A stretch of DNA of 64,000 nt from Candidatus Gastranaerophilales bacterium (GCA_947625495.1 CANQOQ010000007.1:1-64000); one strand, 5' to 3'; shown: positions 51,253-60,231, counted from the stretch's first letter. Notes: generated by a model not told the origin, from the letters alone. Numbers and translations: made by a program.

Positions 51253-54200
51253 TTACAATTTATCAATATTTTTGTTTTTGTTTTTATTTTTGTTTTTGCC
51301 AACCGACCAATTAAAACCGAAAGACAAAGCGACTCCGTTTCTTCCGCCCGATCTGGCTATTGCTTGAGTGTATCCTGTAAAGTTATCATTATAGATTTTT
51401 TGTATTCCCAAGCCGTATTCAGCGTATGGTTTAATGCTTAAGGAAGGTAATTGAAATTCGTTTGCATAAACCTGAGTTTTATCCAAAATATTATAAACGG
51501 CACCTGCTGTAATATATGGCTGCCAGCCGTTTTTAAAATTATATATAAATTTAACAGAGGGATTTAATTGAAGTGCATGAAGCGGAGAAGAGTTAATTCT
51601 GTAACCGTATGCATTTGTATAGTTAAACTGATTTAAAAAAGTATAAGATATAAGTAAATTAGGTTGTATAATATATTTACCGTCATTTAATTCAAAATTA
51701 TAACCTGTTTTAGATGCAACACCGGACATAAACATCGTATAATCTTCATTTCCTGCAATTGTGTCGGAATTACCGACAGATGCACCTGCGGCACCTGATA
51801 TTGCGGAGAAGAAACTGCCTTTATAAAATGTACCTACAGCTCCGATTAATCCGCCGTTTTGATTTGTATGAACACTACGATAATTTTGATTTGAACCGTT
51901 GTATCCTGCATATCCCGAAAGAACAAAGTCCCATCCGTTTCTAAGCTCTATAAAACGGCTGTCTGCTCCTACCAATGTACCGTAATTTATTGTATTAACT
52001 GATACGCCGTTTTTTAAAGATACACTTTCGAATGATGTATATGGTTTTACCCAAAATGCATCTCTGTTTACCCGTTCATTGTAGTAATGTATTATGTTAT
52101 TCTTTTCATTTATAGCATATTTATTGGAATTTTTCATTTGCATTCTTAAACGTTCGGGTAATGCAGTATACATATTTGAATGATTAAATGAATATTCATA
52201 AGCTTGGGTCATTGAAGCAAATCCGCCTAATTGTTGAGCTACAGAGCTTGATAAAACTGCGGGGTTATATCCGTCTTTTTTGAAAAGCATAATACCCTGA
52301 TTCGTTCCGTATGTTCCGTTACTATCGTATGATACTTGATATTTATGAACAGGTGTTAAAGCTTCCGTTAGCGATAATTTAACATTATCTTTTATATTTT
52401 CATCGGCAAAAACTATATCGGTAACCGGTAATTCACCATCATTGAGCAAGTTTAAACTTTTAACATCAATATTTTTATTTTGACTTTCAATCTGATAATT
52501 ATTTGCTGAAATTCTTCCCATTTTTTTATTTTTTAAATCAACATCAACTGAATACAAATTTATGGTACTGTCTTTTAAAGTCAAATTATTAACATTAATA
52601 CCGTCTGTATCTGTATGAAAAATATTAATTATTCCGTTGTTTAAAGTTATTGAATTTTCTTTGTTGTTTATATATTTACTTTCATAGATATTTGTATTTA
52701 CATTGTTTTGTGTAATATTGGCTTGTTTTATATTATTGTTAATATTTATATTTCCGGATAAATCACCTGAAAGATTAAGATTGTAAGAGCTGCCGTTAAT
52801 TTGGTCATCAAACTGGATTATACCGTTATTGACGGATTTAAGATTAAGATCTGAGGAATCTAAATATACAGCTTCATAATCTTTTTCGGAGTTATCATTT
52901 TGTACATAATTATTTTTGAATAAAGATAATCCGTTATCGGCAGTAATATTTATGGCAGCATTTTCAGAGTATATGGCTCCTCCATGTGTCTGTCCTTCGG
53001 AAGTTTTGGCACTATTTTCAATAAAGGATGAATTAATAAATTCTCCTATTTCTGCAAGATTATAAACAGCACCTCCAAAACCGTTTTTTGCTGAATTTTG
53101 AATAAAATTACCTTTAATATTTCCTATTTTACTACTTTGTGTATTGTATATAGCTCCACCTGAAGTATTAGCGGTATTATTGGAAAAACTTCCGGTTATA
53201 TCACCTATTGTGCCGGCGTTTGTATTATAAATTGAACCACCGTTGTCTGCCGAGTTGTTAATAAAGCTGCTTTCTAAATTACCAACTATGCCTTTATCAT
53301 TATAAAAAGCCCCGCCTGAACCAGTTGCGGTATTATTGGAAAAATCACCTGTTACATTACCTATTTCACTGCTTGAATAATTTAAAACAGCACCTCCAAA
53401 ACCGTTTTTTGCTGAATTTTGAGTAAAATTACCTTTAATATTTCCTATTTTACTACTTTGTGTATTGTATATAGCTCCACCATTAGTTGAAGCGGTATTA
53501 TTAGAAAAATTACCCGTTATATCTTCTATTGTACCATTATTTGCATTAAAAATAGAACCGCCGTTATTTGCAGAGTTGTTAATAAAGCTGCTTTCTAAAT
53601 TACCAATTTCACTGTTATCATTATACAAAGCCCCGCCTGAACTAGTTGCGGTATTATATGAGAAATCACCTGTTATATTACCTATTTCACCGTTTGTGAT
53701 ATTTTCAATAGCACCGCCAAAACCGTTTTTTGCTGAGTTTTGAGTATAATTACCTTTAATATTTCCTATTTTACTGCCTTTTGAATTGTATATAGCTCCA
53801 CCTGAGGTATTAGCGGTATTATTGAAAAAATTACCCGTTATATCTTTTATTGTACTATTATTTACATTATAAATAGAACCACCGTGGTTTGCCGAGTTGT
53901 TAATAAAGCTGCTTTCTAAATTACCAATTCCGCTGTTATCATTATACAAAGCTCCGCCTGATTTGGTTGCGGTATTATCGGAAAAATCACCTGTTATATT
54001 ACCTATTTCACCGTTTGTGAAATTTTCAATAGCACCGCCAAAACCGTCTAGTGCTGAGTTTTGAGTGAAATTACCTTTAATATCTCCTATTTTACTGCCT
54101 TTTGTATTGAGTATAGCTCCGCCGGAAGTATTAGCATTATTTTTGAAAAAATTACCCGTTATATCTTCTATTGTACCATTATTTACATTATAAATTGAAC

Positions 54201-55323
54201 CGCCGTTGTTTGCCGAGTTGTTAATAAAGCTGCTTTCTAAATTGCCAATTTTGCTGTTATCATTATACAGAGCTCCGCCAGAATTAGTTACGGTATTATC
54301 GGAAAAATCACCTGTTATATTACCTATTTCACTGTTTGTGAAATTATTAATCGCACCGCCAAATTTTGCGTAGTTCCCCGTAAAATTACCTTTGATATCT
54401 TTAATTGAGCCGCTATTATAGTTATAAATAGCCCCGCCATTATCACTTTCAGCGGTATTTGAAGTATAATTACCGTTTAAATTGCCAAATTTACCATTAT
54501 TGTTGTATATAGCCCCGCCTGAACCGGTTGCGGTATTATCGGAAAAATCACCGTTTATATCTCCAATTTTACCACTTTGTGCATTGTATATAGCACCACC
54601 ATTATTTGAAGCGGTATTATTGGAGAAATTACCAGTTATATCTTCAATTGTACTACTGTTTGAATTATAAATTGAACCGCCGTATTTTGCAGAATTGTTA
54701 GTGAAGTTACTTTCTAAATTACCTAATGTACTTTGGCTATCATTATAAATTGTACCGCCGGAATAAGATGCGGTGTTATCGGAGAAATCACCATTTATAT
54801 TACCCATTGAGCCATTATAATTATGGATAGCTCCGCCATAAGCTCCGGAATTTTTCGTAAAATTACTTTCTAAATTACCGATTGAGCTGCCATTATTATA
54901 GATAGCTCCGCCGGAACCCGCTTCTGAGGAATTTCCGAAAAAATCGCCTTTTATGTTATTGATTGAACTGTTGTTGTAATTATATATAGCCCCTCCATGT
55001 TTTGAAGAGGAATTATTTGAGAAGTTACCTTCAATATCACCGATTGTTCCGTTATTATTATAAATAGCTCCTCCATTGTCATTAGAGTTATTTAAAAAAT
55101 CACCTATAACCTTCTCTCCGTTCATATAGGTTCCGTCATTATTATCAATTCTCTCATGGATAGAATTAGCAGTATATACGGCTTTTTTGTTATCCAATCC
55201 TTTTTTTATCAATGGTGATAAATCGTTTATATTTATTTTGGCATTTGCTGTGTAAGAATTCATTTGTACAGGAAAAAATGCACATAAAAACACTATTGAT
55301 AATAAAGTGATGTTCCTATTCAT
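51253..55323 (-). CDS. Pmp-like autotransporter adhesin with GGA(I/L) repeats
   Basis: 1356 residues from ATG 55323 (AGGA five bases upstream; the longer frame hides the signal peptide MNRNITLLSIVFLCAFFPVQ). Residues about 75-800 are 27 units of about 27 residues, each GGA(I/L)YN...IGN(I/L)xGxFxxNxA. GGA(I/L/V) plus FxxN is the hallmark of chlamydial Pmp passengers, a right-handed beta helix. After a linker comes an autotransporter barrel (about 1080-1340: VKPYTSFESVSL, GYNFELNDGKYIIQPNLLISYTF, ALSFGFNW). It ends not on the barrel strand but on a KNKNKNKNKN tail. Likely a surface adhesin. Confidence 0.88.
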   Translation of the reverse strand: MNRNITLLSIVFLCAFFPVQMNSYTANAKININDLSPLIKKGLDNKKAVYTANSIHERIDNNDGTYMNGEKVIGDFLNNSNDNGGAIYNNNGTIGDIEGNFSNNSSSKHGGAIYNYNNSSINNIKGDFFGNSSEAGSGGAIYNNGSSIGNLESNFTKNSGAYGGAIHNYNGSMGNINGDFSDNTASYSGGTIYNDSQSTLGNLESNFTNNSAKYGGSIYNSNSSTIEDITGNFSNNTASNNGGAIYNAQSGKIGDINGDFSDNTATGSGGAIYNNNGKFGNLNGNYTSNTAESDNGGAIYNYNSGSIKDIKGNFTGNYAKFGGAINNFTNSEIGNITGDFSDNTVTNSGGALYNDNSKIGNLESSFINNSANNGGSIYNVNNGTIEDITGNFFKNNANTSGGAILNTKGSKIGDIKGNFTQNSALDGFGGAIENFTNGEIGNITGDFSDNTATKSGGALYNDNSGIGNLESSFINNSANHGGSIYNVNNSTIKDITGNFFNNTANTSGGAIYNSKGSKIGNIKGNYTQNSAKNGFGGAIENITNGEIGNITGDFSYNTATSSGGALYNDNSEIGNLESSFINNSANNGGSIFNANNGTIEDITGNFSNNTASTNGGAIYNTQSSKIGNIKGNFTQNSAKNGFGGAVLNYSSSEIGNVTGDFSNNTATGSGGAFYNDKGIVGNLESSFINNSADNGGSIYNTNAGTIGDITGSFSNNTANTSGGAIYNTQSSKIGNIKGNFIQNSAKNGFGGAVYNLAEIGEFINSSFIENSAKTSEGQTHGGAIYSENAAINITADNGLSLFKNNYVQNDNSEKDYEAVYLDSSDLNLKSVNNGIIQFDDQINGSSYNLNLSGDLSGNININNNIKQANITQNNVNTNIYESKYINNKENSITLNNGIINIFHTDTDGINVNNLTLKDSTINLYSVDVDLKNKKMGRISANNYQIESQNKNIDVKSLNLLNDGELPVTDIVFADENIKDNVKLSLTEALTPVHKYQVSYDSNGTYGTNQGIMLFKKDGYNPAVLSSSVAQQLGGFASMTQAYEYSFNHSNMYTALPERLRMQMKNSNKYAINEKNNIIHYYNERVNRDAFWVKPYTSFESVSLKNGVSVNTINYGTLVGADSRFIELRNGWDFVLSGYAGYNGSNQNYRSVHTNQNGGLIGAVGTFYKGSFFSAISGAAGASVGNSDTIAGNEDYTMFMSGVASKTGYNFELNDGKYIIQPNLLISYTFLNQFNYTNAYGYRINSSPLHALQLNPSVKFIYNFKNGWQPYITAGAVYNILDKTQVYANEFQLPSLSIKPYAEYGLGIQKIYNDNFTGYTQAIARSGGRNGVALSFGFNWSVGKNKNKNKNKNIDKL
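53050..54360 (-). repeat. Four 321-bp super-repeats inside the autotransporter gene
   Basis: The four-unit block (E.IGN.TGDF..., GGALYND...NLESSF, GGSIYN...I.DITG.F, GGAIYN...KIGNIKGN) recurs about every 321 bp (107 codons). The marker 'aaaaccg-ttttttgctga' and its variants stand near 53075, 53395, 53715 and 54037. Neighbouring copies are close to identical in DNA, so slipped recombination can change the copy number in frame. Confidence 0.8.
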
Positions 55324-55486
55324 AATTCCTACAACTATAATTCTAACTATAATTATAATAATACCACATTTTTGTAAATATGATAACCTTTTCAAACTTT
55401 ATTTCATCCTAAATTTGGTTAAAATTTTTTAACTGATATCTTGTAATTTAAGAAAAATAATAATAGAATGTTTTTAAGGAGTTCTA

Positions 55487-55993
55487 ATGGCAGTAGCGTA
55501 TTTGTGTTTAGGTTCAAATATAGGAGACAAGCTTGGTAATGTACAGCAAGCTGTTAGAATGCTTACTCAGACATCAATGGTAACTGTTGTACGTTCATCA
55601 GCATTTTATGAAACAGAACCTTGGGGTAATAAAGAGCTTGATTGGTTTGTTAATGCGGTTATTGAGATAAAAACGAAATTATCGCCCCGAGAACTGCTTG
55701 ACTTATGTAAAAATACCGAAATTCAAATGGGTAGAAAAAAAACAGAGTCCAAAAATTATGAACCGAGAATTATTGACATAGATATTTTATTTTACGGTGA
55801 TTTGATTATAAATGAGCCTGACTTGATAATTCCGCATCCGCATTTGCATGAAAGAGCATTTGCAATAGTTCCTTTGCTTGAATTAATACCTGATTATGAA
55901 CATCCAAAGTATAAAAAATCTCTGTTGCAGCTTCATGAAGAATTAGAAACAGTAGACGACGTATTTTTATATGGAACAAGAGTCGATATATAA
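55487..55993 (+). CDS. folK: 6-hydroxymethyldihydropterin pyrophosphokinase
   Basis: 168 residues, full length. YLCLGSNIGDKLGNV (start of the fold), SAFYETEPWGNKELDWFVNAVIEI, the metal and ATP part PRIIDIDILFYGD and IIPHPHLHERAFAIVPL. It adds pyrophosphate to the pterin in folate synthesis. AAGGAG before ATG 55487. Overlaps the next gene by 23 bp. Confidence 0.96.
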   Translation: MAVAYLCLGSNIGDKLGNVQQAVRMLTQTSMVTVVRSSAFYETEPWGNKELDWFVNAVIEIKTKLSPRELLDLCKNTEIQMGRKKTESKNYEPRIIDIDILFYGDLIINEPDLIIPHPHLHERAFAIVPLLELIPDYEHPKYKKSLLQLHEELETVDDVFLYGTRVDI

Positions 55994-57263
55994 AAGCCCC
56001 AGAAAATTTCGCAATAAGAAATATTTGCAAAATTTTGAAGCGGCAGCTTTAAAAGGAGAGCATTTGAACGGCGACTATGAGGCGGCGGCAAAGTTTGACA
56101 GCGAATTAAATATTGCCGTTATAGGACTAGGTGCTTCAGGCGGTTTAGCCAGCGTTTTGCTTGTTAAAAATCCCTATAATAAAATTTTTGGATTTGATGA
56201 AAAACCGCCTTTTTCAACGCTTCTTCCGACAGGCGGCGGAAGATGCAACCTTACATATGCCGAAGATGATGTTAAAGAGTTTGTGAAAAATTATCCGAGA
56301 GGCAATAAATTTCTGCTGTCCGTTTTTTCAAGGTTTTCTCAAAGCCAAACCCGTAAACTCTTTGAAGATTTAGGTATAAAAACTTATGTACAGAAGGATA
56401 AAAGAGTATTTCCGTCCTCTGACAGTTCAAAAAAAACTGTTGAAATTTTGAGAAAACATCTTGAATGTCAAAATTTTAAGTATATAAAAGAAAATGTCAT
56501 AAAAATTGAAAAGCTAAACGGCAAGTTTATACTTTATACAAAAAAATCAAAATATGAATTTGATGTTGTAATTATAGCTTCAGGCGGTAAAAATGAAGGC
56601 TTTGAACTTGCTAAGCAGATGGGGCATAATATAATAAATCCTGTTCCCTCTTTATGTGCTTTAGATATTGAAGAAAGAAATTTTTATAAGCTTTCAGGGC
56701 TTACATTTAAAAATGTCGAGGCAAAAGTGAATAAATACAGCGCTGAAGGTGATATTCTGTTCGCTCATAAATTTATAACCGGACCTTGTATTTTTAAAAT
56801 TTCTTCTCTGTGCGCCTATAATAATCTGCCTTTTGAGATAACTTTAAAACTCACAAAAGAAAGCAGAGAAGAAATAGAAGAATATTTAAAAAATAATCCC
56901 GTAAAAACAATAAAAAAAGCTTTTTCAAGATTTGCACCAGAAACTTTTATTTCTGAAATTTTAAAAATAAATTCGATAGAAGGAACAAAACAAACAGCAC
57001 AAATAAAAAAAGCGGAGAAAGAAATATTAATAAATTCTCTGACTGCATTAAAACTGCATGTTAAAGGCAGGATAAAGGATTCAGAAATAGTAACCGCAGG
57101 CGGAGTTGACTTAAATGAGATTTATTCAAAAACAATGGAATCTAAACTTCATAATAATTTGTATTTCATTGGAGAAATATTAAATATAGACGGATTCACG
57201 GGCGGATTTAATCTTCAAAACTGCTGGTCAGATGCTTATCTTTGTACGAAAAGTATTAATTAA
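55971..57263 (+). CDS. BaiN/HI0933-family flavoprotein
   Basis: 430 residues. FAD-binding IAVIGLGASGGLASVLL near residue 50, then TGGGRCNLTYAEDDVKEF, the HI0933 family fingerprint, RVFPSSDSSKKTVEILRKHL, VIIASGG, and the C-terminal VTAGGVDLNEI...LYFIGEILNIDGFTGGFNLQNCW. Such proteins are NAD(P)/FAD oxidoreductases; BaiN is linked to bile-acid and other reductions, but the substrate here is unknown. A 45-residue N-terminal extension precedes the usual start and overlaps folK, with no binding site; translation probably is coupled to folK. Confidence 0.88.
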   Translation: MEQESIYKSPRKFRNKKYLQNFEAAALKGEHLNGDYEAAAKFDSELNIAVIGLGASGGLASVLLVKNPYNKIFGFDEKPPFSTLLPTGGGRCNLTYAEDDVKEFVKNYPRGNKFLLSVFSRFSQSQTRKLFEDLGIKTYVQKDKRVFPSSDSSKKTVEILRKHLECQNFKYIKENVIKIEKLNGKFILYTKKSKYEFDVVIIASGGKNEGFELAKQMGHNIINPVPSLCALDIEERNFYKLSGLTFKNVEAKVNKYSAEGDILFAHKFITGPCIFKISSLCAYNNLPFEITLKLTKESREEIEEYLKNNPVKTIKKAFSRFAPETFISEILKINSIEGTKQTAQIKKAEKEILINSLTALKLHVKGRIKDSEIVTAGGVDLNEIYSKTMESKLHNNLYFIGEILNIDGFTGGFNLQNCWSDAYLCTKSIN

Positions 57264-57296
57264 AAAGAACGGGAGTTTTAACTCCCGCTCTTTTTA
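57262..57296 (+). terminator. Rho-independent terminator
   Basis: AAAAAGAACGGGAG-TTTTAA-CTCCCGCTCTTTTT: a CGGGAG/CTCCCG stem followed by a T5 run, just behind the flavoprotein stop; the A-run lets it also serve the convergent gene. Confidence 0.85.
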
Positions 57297-57302
57297 TGGA
57301 TT

Positions 57303-58079
57303 TTATTGTTTTTCTCTCGGAAAAATAATTCTTAAGAACTGTCCTGTTAAGTCCAAAGTAATAATACTTCCGAGACCGCCGATTATTGTTGCTATAAGAG
57401 ATGATATAATAATAGCATTTGATGCGGATACTGCCGAATTTGCGATTGGTACGAGTGAAGAAACTCCAAATATAAAACCAATCGGAATAGTAATACAAAG
57501 GTCGATTAAAACAACTGCTATTATAATAACAATAATCTTAAAAAAGTATATTATAAATGATTTGATATTACTTGTTATTGTTTTAAATACCTTTTTATAA
57601 TTGAAATATTCTTTAAATTTTAAGGTTGTTAAAAATTGGAAATTAAGTGTTATTGTTAATAAAATTAGTGCGAAATACAAAATTATACCTAATATAGCGG
57701 CTACAGATTGCAGCTTCATAAGAGATACAGCAAAAACTCCTATTATAATACCGAATATAACACCGTTTAATAAAGCTCCGGCTATCGCTTTTAGCGAAAT
57801 AAGTAAAATATTAGCAAAATCGTCAACTATAGAAGGGAAAACAGATTTCTTTTCTCTATATAAATTGTGAACTCCCAGCATATTAATACCGCTTGTTAAC
57901 AAACTAAAGATTAGAAATACTACAACAGCTGTAATTATAGTTTCATTTGATTCTCCCTTTTTTATAAATGTAAAACTTAATTGAGCAATTACAGCTAAAA
58001 TCAAATAAACAAGAATATTTAATTTGTTATATTGTTCTGATAATGTATTTTTAAATGCACTCCTAATACTAATTTTCAT
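57303..58079 (-). CDS. Multi-pass membrane protein, 258 residues
   Basis: Start ATG 58079 behind GGAGGAGGA. About six membrane helices (LNILVYLILAVIAQLSFTF, ITAVVVFLIFSLLTSGI, ALLNGVIFGIIIGVFAVSL, AILGIILYFALILLTITL, FIIYFFKIIVIIIAVVLID, IISSLIATIIGGLGSIITLD) with small polar loops. It resembles the DUF-type membrane domain proteins used as six-helix integral modules; no transport signature. Function unknown. Opposite in direction to the ribosomal cluster. Confidence 0.75.
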   Translation of the reverse strand: MKISIRSAFKNTLSEQYNKLNILVYLILAVIAQLSFTFIKKGESNETIITAVVVFLIFSLLTSGINMLGVHNLYREKKSVFPSIVDDFANILLISLKAIAGALLNGVIFGIIIGVFAVSLMKLQSVAAILGIILYFALILLTITLNFQFLTTLKFKEYFNYKKVFKTITSNIKSFIIYFFKIIVIIIAVVLIDLCITIPIGFIFGVSSLVPIANSAVSASNAIIISSLIATIIGGLGSIITLDLTGQFLRIIFPREKQ

Positions 58080-58273
58080 ATTATCCTCCTCCAACTTAAC
58101 AGGTATAATTCTAATATATTTTTTGCGATTTGTAAATTTATGTTTGAAAAAAAATATGTTTAATATATGATGTTAACAGTAATTTTAAACAAAGGAAGTA
58201 GAATATAAGGAAAAAAGATATATTCTATAATTTTCTATTGTAAAGAGAAATAGAAATAATAAGGAAAAACACA

Positions 58274-58441
58274 ATGGGAATCAAAGGAAAAAACGACAGA
58301 ATGGTAGTTCTTGCTTGTGAAGAATGCAAAAGAAGAAACTATACAACAGTAAAAAATAAGAAGAACTCAAAAGAAAGAATGGAACTGAATAAATATTGTC
58401 CGTTCTGCCAAAAACACGTATTGCACAAAGAAACAAAATAG
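58274..58441 (+). CDS. rpmG: 50S ribosomal protein L33
   Basis: 55 residues: [50 protein letters not shown]. Two CxxC pairs (CEEC, CPFC) make it the zinc-binding form of L33. AAGGA lies before ATG 58274. It heads the rpmG-trnW-secE-nusG order seen in many bacteria and ends 13 bp before the tRNA. Confidence 0.96.
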   Translation: MGIKGKNDRMVVLACEECKRRNYTTVKNKKNSKERMELNKYCPFCQKHVLHKETK

Positions 58442-58454
58442 GCAAATATAGTGA

Positions 58455-58527
58455 GCGTCCTTAGTTCAGTTGGTAGAACGTCGGTCTCCAAAACCGGATG
58501 TCGAGGGTTCGAGTCCTTCAGGGCGCG
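58455..58527 (+). tRNA. tRNA-Trp (CCA)
   Basis: Acceptor GCGTCCT/AGGGCGC with one G-T pair, D-arm AGTTCAGTTGGTAGAACG, anticodon stem CGGT/ACCG with loop CTCCAAA (anticodon CCA), T-arm AGGGTTCGAGTCCTT, discriminator G. Lies between rpmG and secE as in many bacteria. Confidence 0.95.
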
Positions 58528-58547
58528 AATTATAAAAAGGAAAATCA

Positions 58548-58739
58548 ATGGAAAAATTCGTAACATACTTTAAAGGTGTAAAGTCGGAATGGGGTAAGAT
58601 AACCTGGCCGGAAAGAAAACAAGTTGTAGTCCAAACAGTAATAGTACTTGTTATCGTTATTGCCTTTACAATATATACTTACGGTTTGGATATCCTGTTT
58701 GAATCAATAATTAAAAATGTATTCAAACTGGGAACATAA
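58548..58739 (+). CDS. secE: Preprotein translocase subunit SecE
   Basis: 63 residues, the short single-helix form: FKGVKSEWGKITWPERKQVV is the conserved amphipathic part, followed by one membrane helix (TVIVLVIVIAFTIYTYGLDI). Clamps SecY in the Sec translocon. AAAGGAAA before ATG 58548; 31 bp before nusG. Confidence 0.95.
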   Translation: MEKFVTYFKGVKSEWGKITWPERKQVVVQTVIVLVIVIAFTIYTYGLDILFESIIKNVFKLGT

Positions 58740-58770
58740 CGAGTTAGAAGAAGATAGGAATAATTAACTA

Positions 58771-59430
58771 ATGACAAAAGACAAACAAGAAATAGTAGAA
58801 CATTTGGCTGATATGGAACTCGGGCAGGAAGGTGTTTCTAAAAAAGAAGAAATAACGGAAGAAAAAGAAACCGAGTTTAAGGAAGCACAGAAAGAAGCCA
58901 AAGCACCTCAAAAAAGATGGTATATCGTTCATACTTATTCGGGTCATGAAAATAAGGTTAAAGTTAACCTTGAAAAACGCATAGAATATATGAATATGGG
59001 GGATAAGATATTCAGAATAGAAGTACCCCAGAAAACAGTAACAAAAATGAAAGACGGGAAGAAAACAGACAGAGAAGAAAAGATATTCCCGGGCTACGTT
59101 CTTGTTGAAATGATAATGGATGATGATTCTTGGTATGTAGTAAGACATACGGCAGGAGTAACAAAATTTGTCGGGTCTGCGAAAAAACCGATTCCCGCAA
59201 AAGACAGTGAAATTAAGAAAATCATTCATAAAACACAAAATCAGGTTACGAAAGTTGAACTTGATGTTAAAGCAGGTGATAAGGTCAGAATTATTTCAGG
59301 ACCGTTCTCTGAATTTATTGGTGATATTACGGAAGTTTATCCGGATAAATCTAAATTAAGAGCAATGGTATCGATATTCGGACGTGAAACGCCTGTAGAG
59401 CTTGAATATAAGCAAATTCAGAAAATATAG
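58771..59430 (+). CDS. nusG: Transcription antitermination factor NusG
   Basis: 219 residues. An acidic N-terminal extension of about 45 residues (VSKKEEITEEKETEFKEAQKE), then the NGN domain (KRWYIVHTYSGHENKVKVNLEKRI, FPGYVLVEMIMDD, VRHTAGVTKFVGS) and the KOW domain (AGDKVRIISGPFSEFIGDI). Binds RNA polymerase and, via KOW, S10 or Rho. The extension is longer than in E. coli NusG. A GC-rich repeat block starts at the base after its stop. Confidence 0.96.
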   Translation: MTKDKQEIVEHLADMELGQEGVSKKEEITEEKETEFKEAQKEAKAPQKRWYIVHTYSGHENKVKVNLEKRIEYMNMGDKIFRIEVPQKTVTKMKDGKKTDREEKIFPGYVLVEMIMDDDSWYVVRHTAGVTKFVGSAKKPIPAKDSEIKKIIHKTQNQVTKVELDVKAGDKVRIISGPFSEFIGDITEVYPDKSKLRAMVSIFGRETPVELEYKQIQKI

Positions 59431-59700
59431 CGAAATTCCGGACGGACGAAAGTCCGGTTAGCGAGGAACGAAGCGAGGACAAGGCGAAGCCAAACGAGCG
59501 GCAGTTCTGAGCGAGAAGGAATTTCAAGAGGCGAAATTCCGCAGGGTGGAGCAAAGCGAACCCGAGGAAAGCGGATGCCGAAGTGAGGACAGCCAAAGGC
59601 GAACGAACGACAGGCAAACGCGAACAGGAATTTCAAGAGGCGAAATTCCGCAGGGACGGAAGTCCGAAGGGTGTAGCTATTTAATAAACGAAAAATATAC
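59431..59700. repeat. GC-rich degenerate tandem repeat between nusG and rplK
   Basis: CGAAATTCCG occurs at 59431, 59532 and 59641, i.e. units of about 101 and 109 bp. A 30-bp stretch is exact in two copies (59517-59546 and 59626-59655) and contains the hairpin GGAATTTC-N7-GAAATTCC. A further hairpin CCGGAC-N8-GTCCGG is at 59438-59457. The stretch between copies is purine-rich with GCGAAGC/GCGAACG words. Frames across it (such as 59418-59702 minus) give low-complexity products and are not genes. Composition is unlike the rest of the chromosome; origin unknown. Confidence 0.75.
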
Positions 59701-59705
59701 AAACA

Positions 59706-59736
59706 GTGGAAGGAAGTAAAATTCCGCCATTACCAC
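59706..59736 (+). promoter_or_regulatory. Hairpin leader before rplK, likely ribosomal-protein control site
   Basis: GTGG at 59706 pairs with CCAC at 59733; inside, GGAA-GTAAAA-TTCC forms a second stem separated by asymmetric loops (AA on the left, GCCATTA on the right). The ribosome binding site GGAG follows at 59741. A second element of the same design but different inner stem stands before rplA (60192-60218). L1 is known to control the rplK-rplA message in bacteria, so an L1 site is the likely reading. Confidence 0.55.
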
Positions 59737-59752
59737 GAAAGGAGAAAACAAA

Positions 59753-60178
59753 ATGGCAAAGAAAGTTGTAGGAAAAATTAAACTACAAATTCAAGCGGGT
59801 AAAGCAAACCCATCACCGCCGGTAGGACCTGCACTTGGTCAGCACGGTGTAAACATTATGGAATTCTGTAAGCAATTCAATGCAAAAACAGAATCACAAG
59901 CAGGATACATTATACCTGTTGTTATTGATGTGTATGAAGACAGATCATTCTCATTCGTAACAAAATCACCGCCGGCTGCTGTATTAATTAAAAAAGCAAT
60001 TAATTTAGCAAAAGGCAGCGCAGCACCAAACAAAACAAAAGTAGGGCAAATTACAAGAGCTCAACTTGAAGAAATTGCTAAAATTAAAATGGAAGACCTT
60101 AACGCAACTACTATGGATTCTGCAGTTGAAATGATTAAAGGTTCTTGCAGAGCAATGGGTGTTACCGTAACAGATTAA
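59753..60178 (+). CDS. rplK: 50S ribosomal protein L11
   Basis: 141 residues, full length: [55 protein letters not shown], and the RNA-binding C-terminus [16 protein letters not shown]...[13 protein letters not shown]. Base of the factor-binding stalk. GGAG before ATG 59753. Confidence 0.98.
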   Translation: MAKKVVGKIKLQIQAGKANPSPPVGPALGQHGVNIMEFCKQFNAKTESQAGYIIPVVIDVYEDRSFSFVTKSPPAAVLIKKAINLAKGSAAPNKTKVGQITRAQLEEIAKIKMEDLNATTMDSAVEMIKGSCRAMGVTVTD

Positions 60179-60191
60179 TTAAAAACAAAAG

Positions 60192-60218
60192 GTGGAAGCA
60201 AATTTGCGTTATGACCAC
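60192..60218 (+). promoter_or_regulatory. Hairpin leader before rplA, twin of the rplK element
   Basis: GTGGAA, inner stem GCAA-AT-TTGC, then GTTATGA and CCAC. Same outer GTGG/CCAC stem, same AA on the left and a similar (C/T)(C/T)AT(T/G)A on the right as at 59706-59736, while the inner stem differs in sequence but still pairs. The ATGACC part recalls the UGACC of the L1-binding region of 23S rRNA. GGAG of rplA follows at 60223. Confidence 0.55.
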
Positions 60219-60231
60219 AAAAGGAGAAAAA

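Noticed and set aside
53050-54360. Regularly spaced repeats that could suggest a CRISPR array
   Set aside because: They are coding repeats of the autotransporter passenger, in one frame, with 27-residue units; repeat and spacer lengths and variation do not fit CRISPR. No cas gene was seen anywhere.
59351-59702. Two leftward frames over the repeat block
   Set aside because: Their products are low-complexity translations of the GC-rich repeat (repeated FAFGC / PLEIPSR-like words), without start signals.
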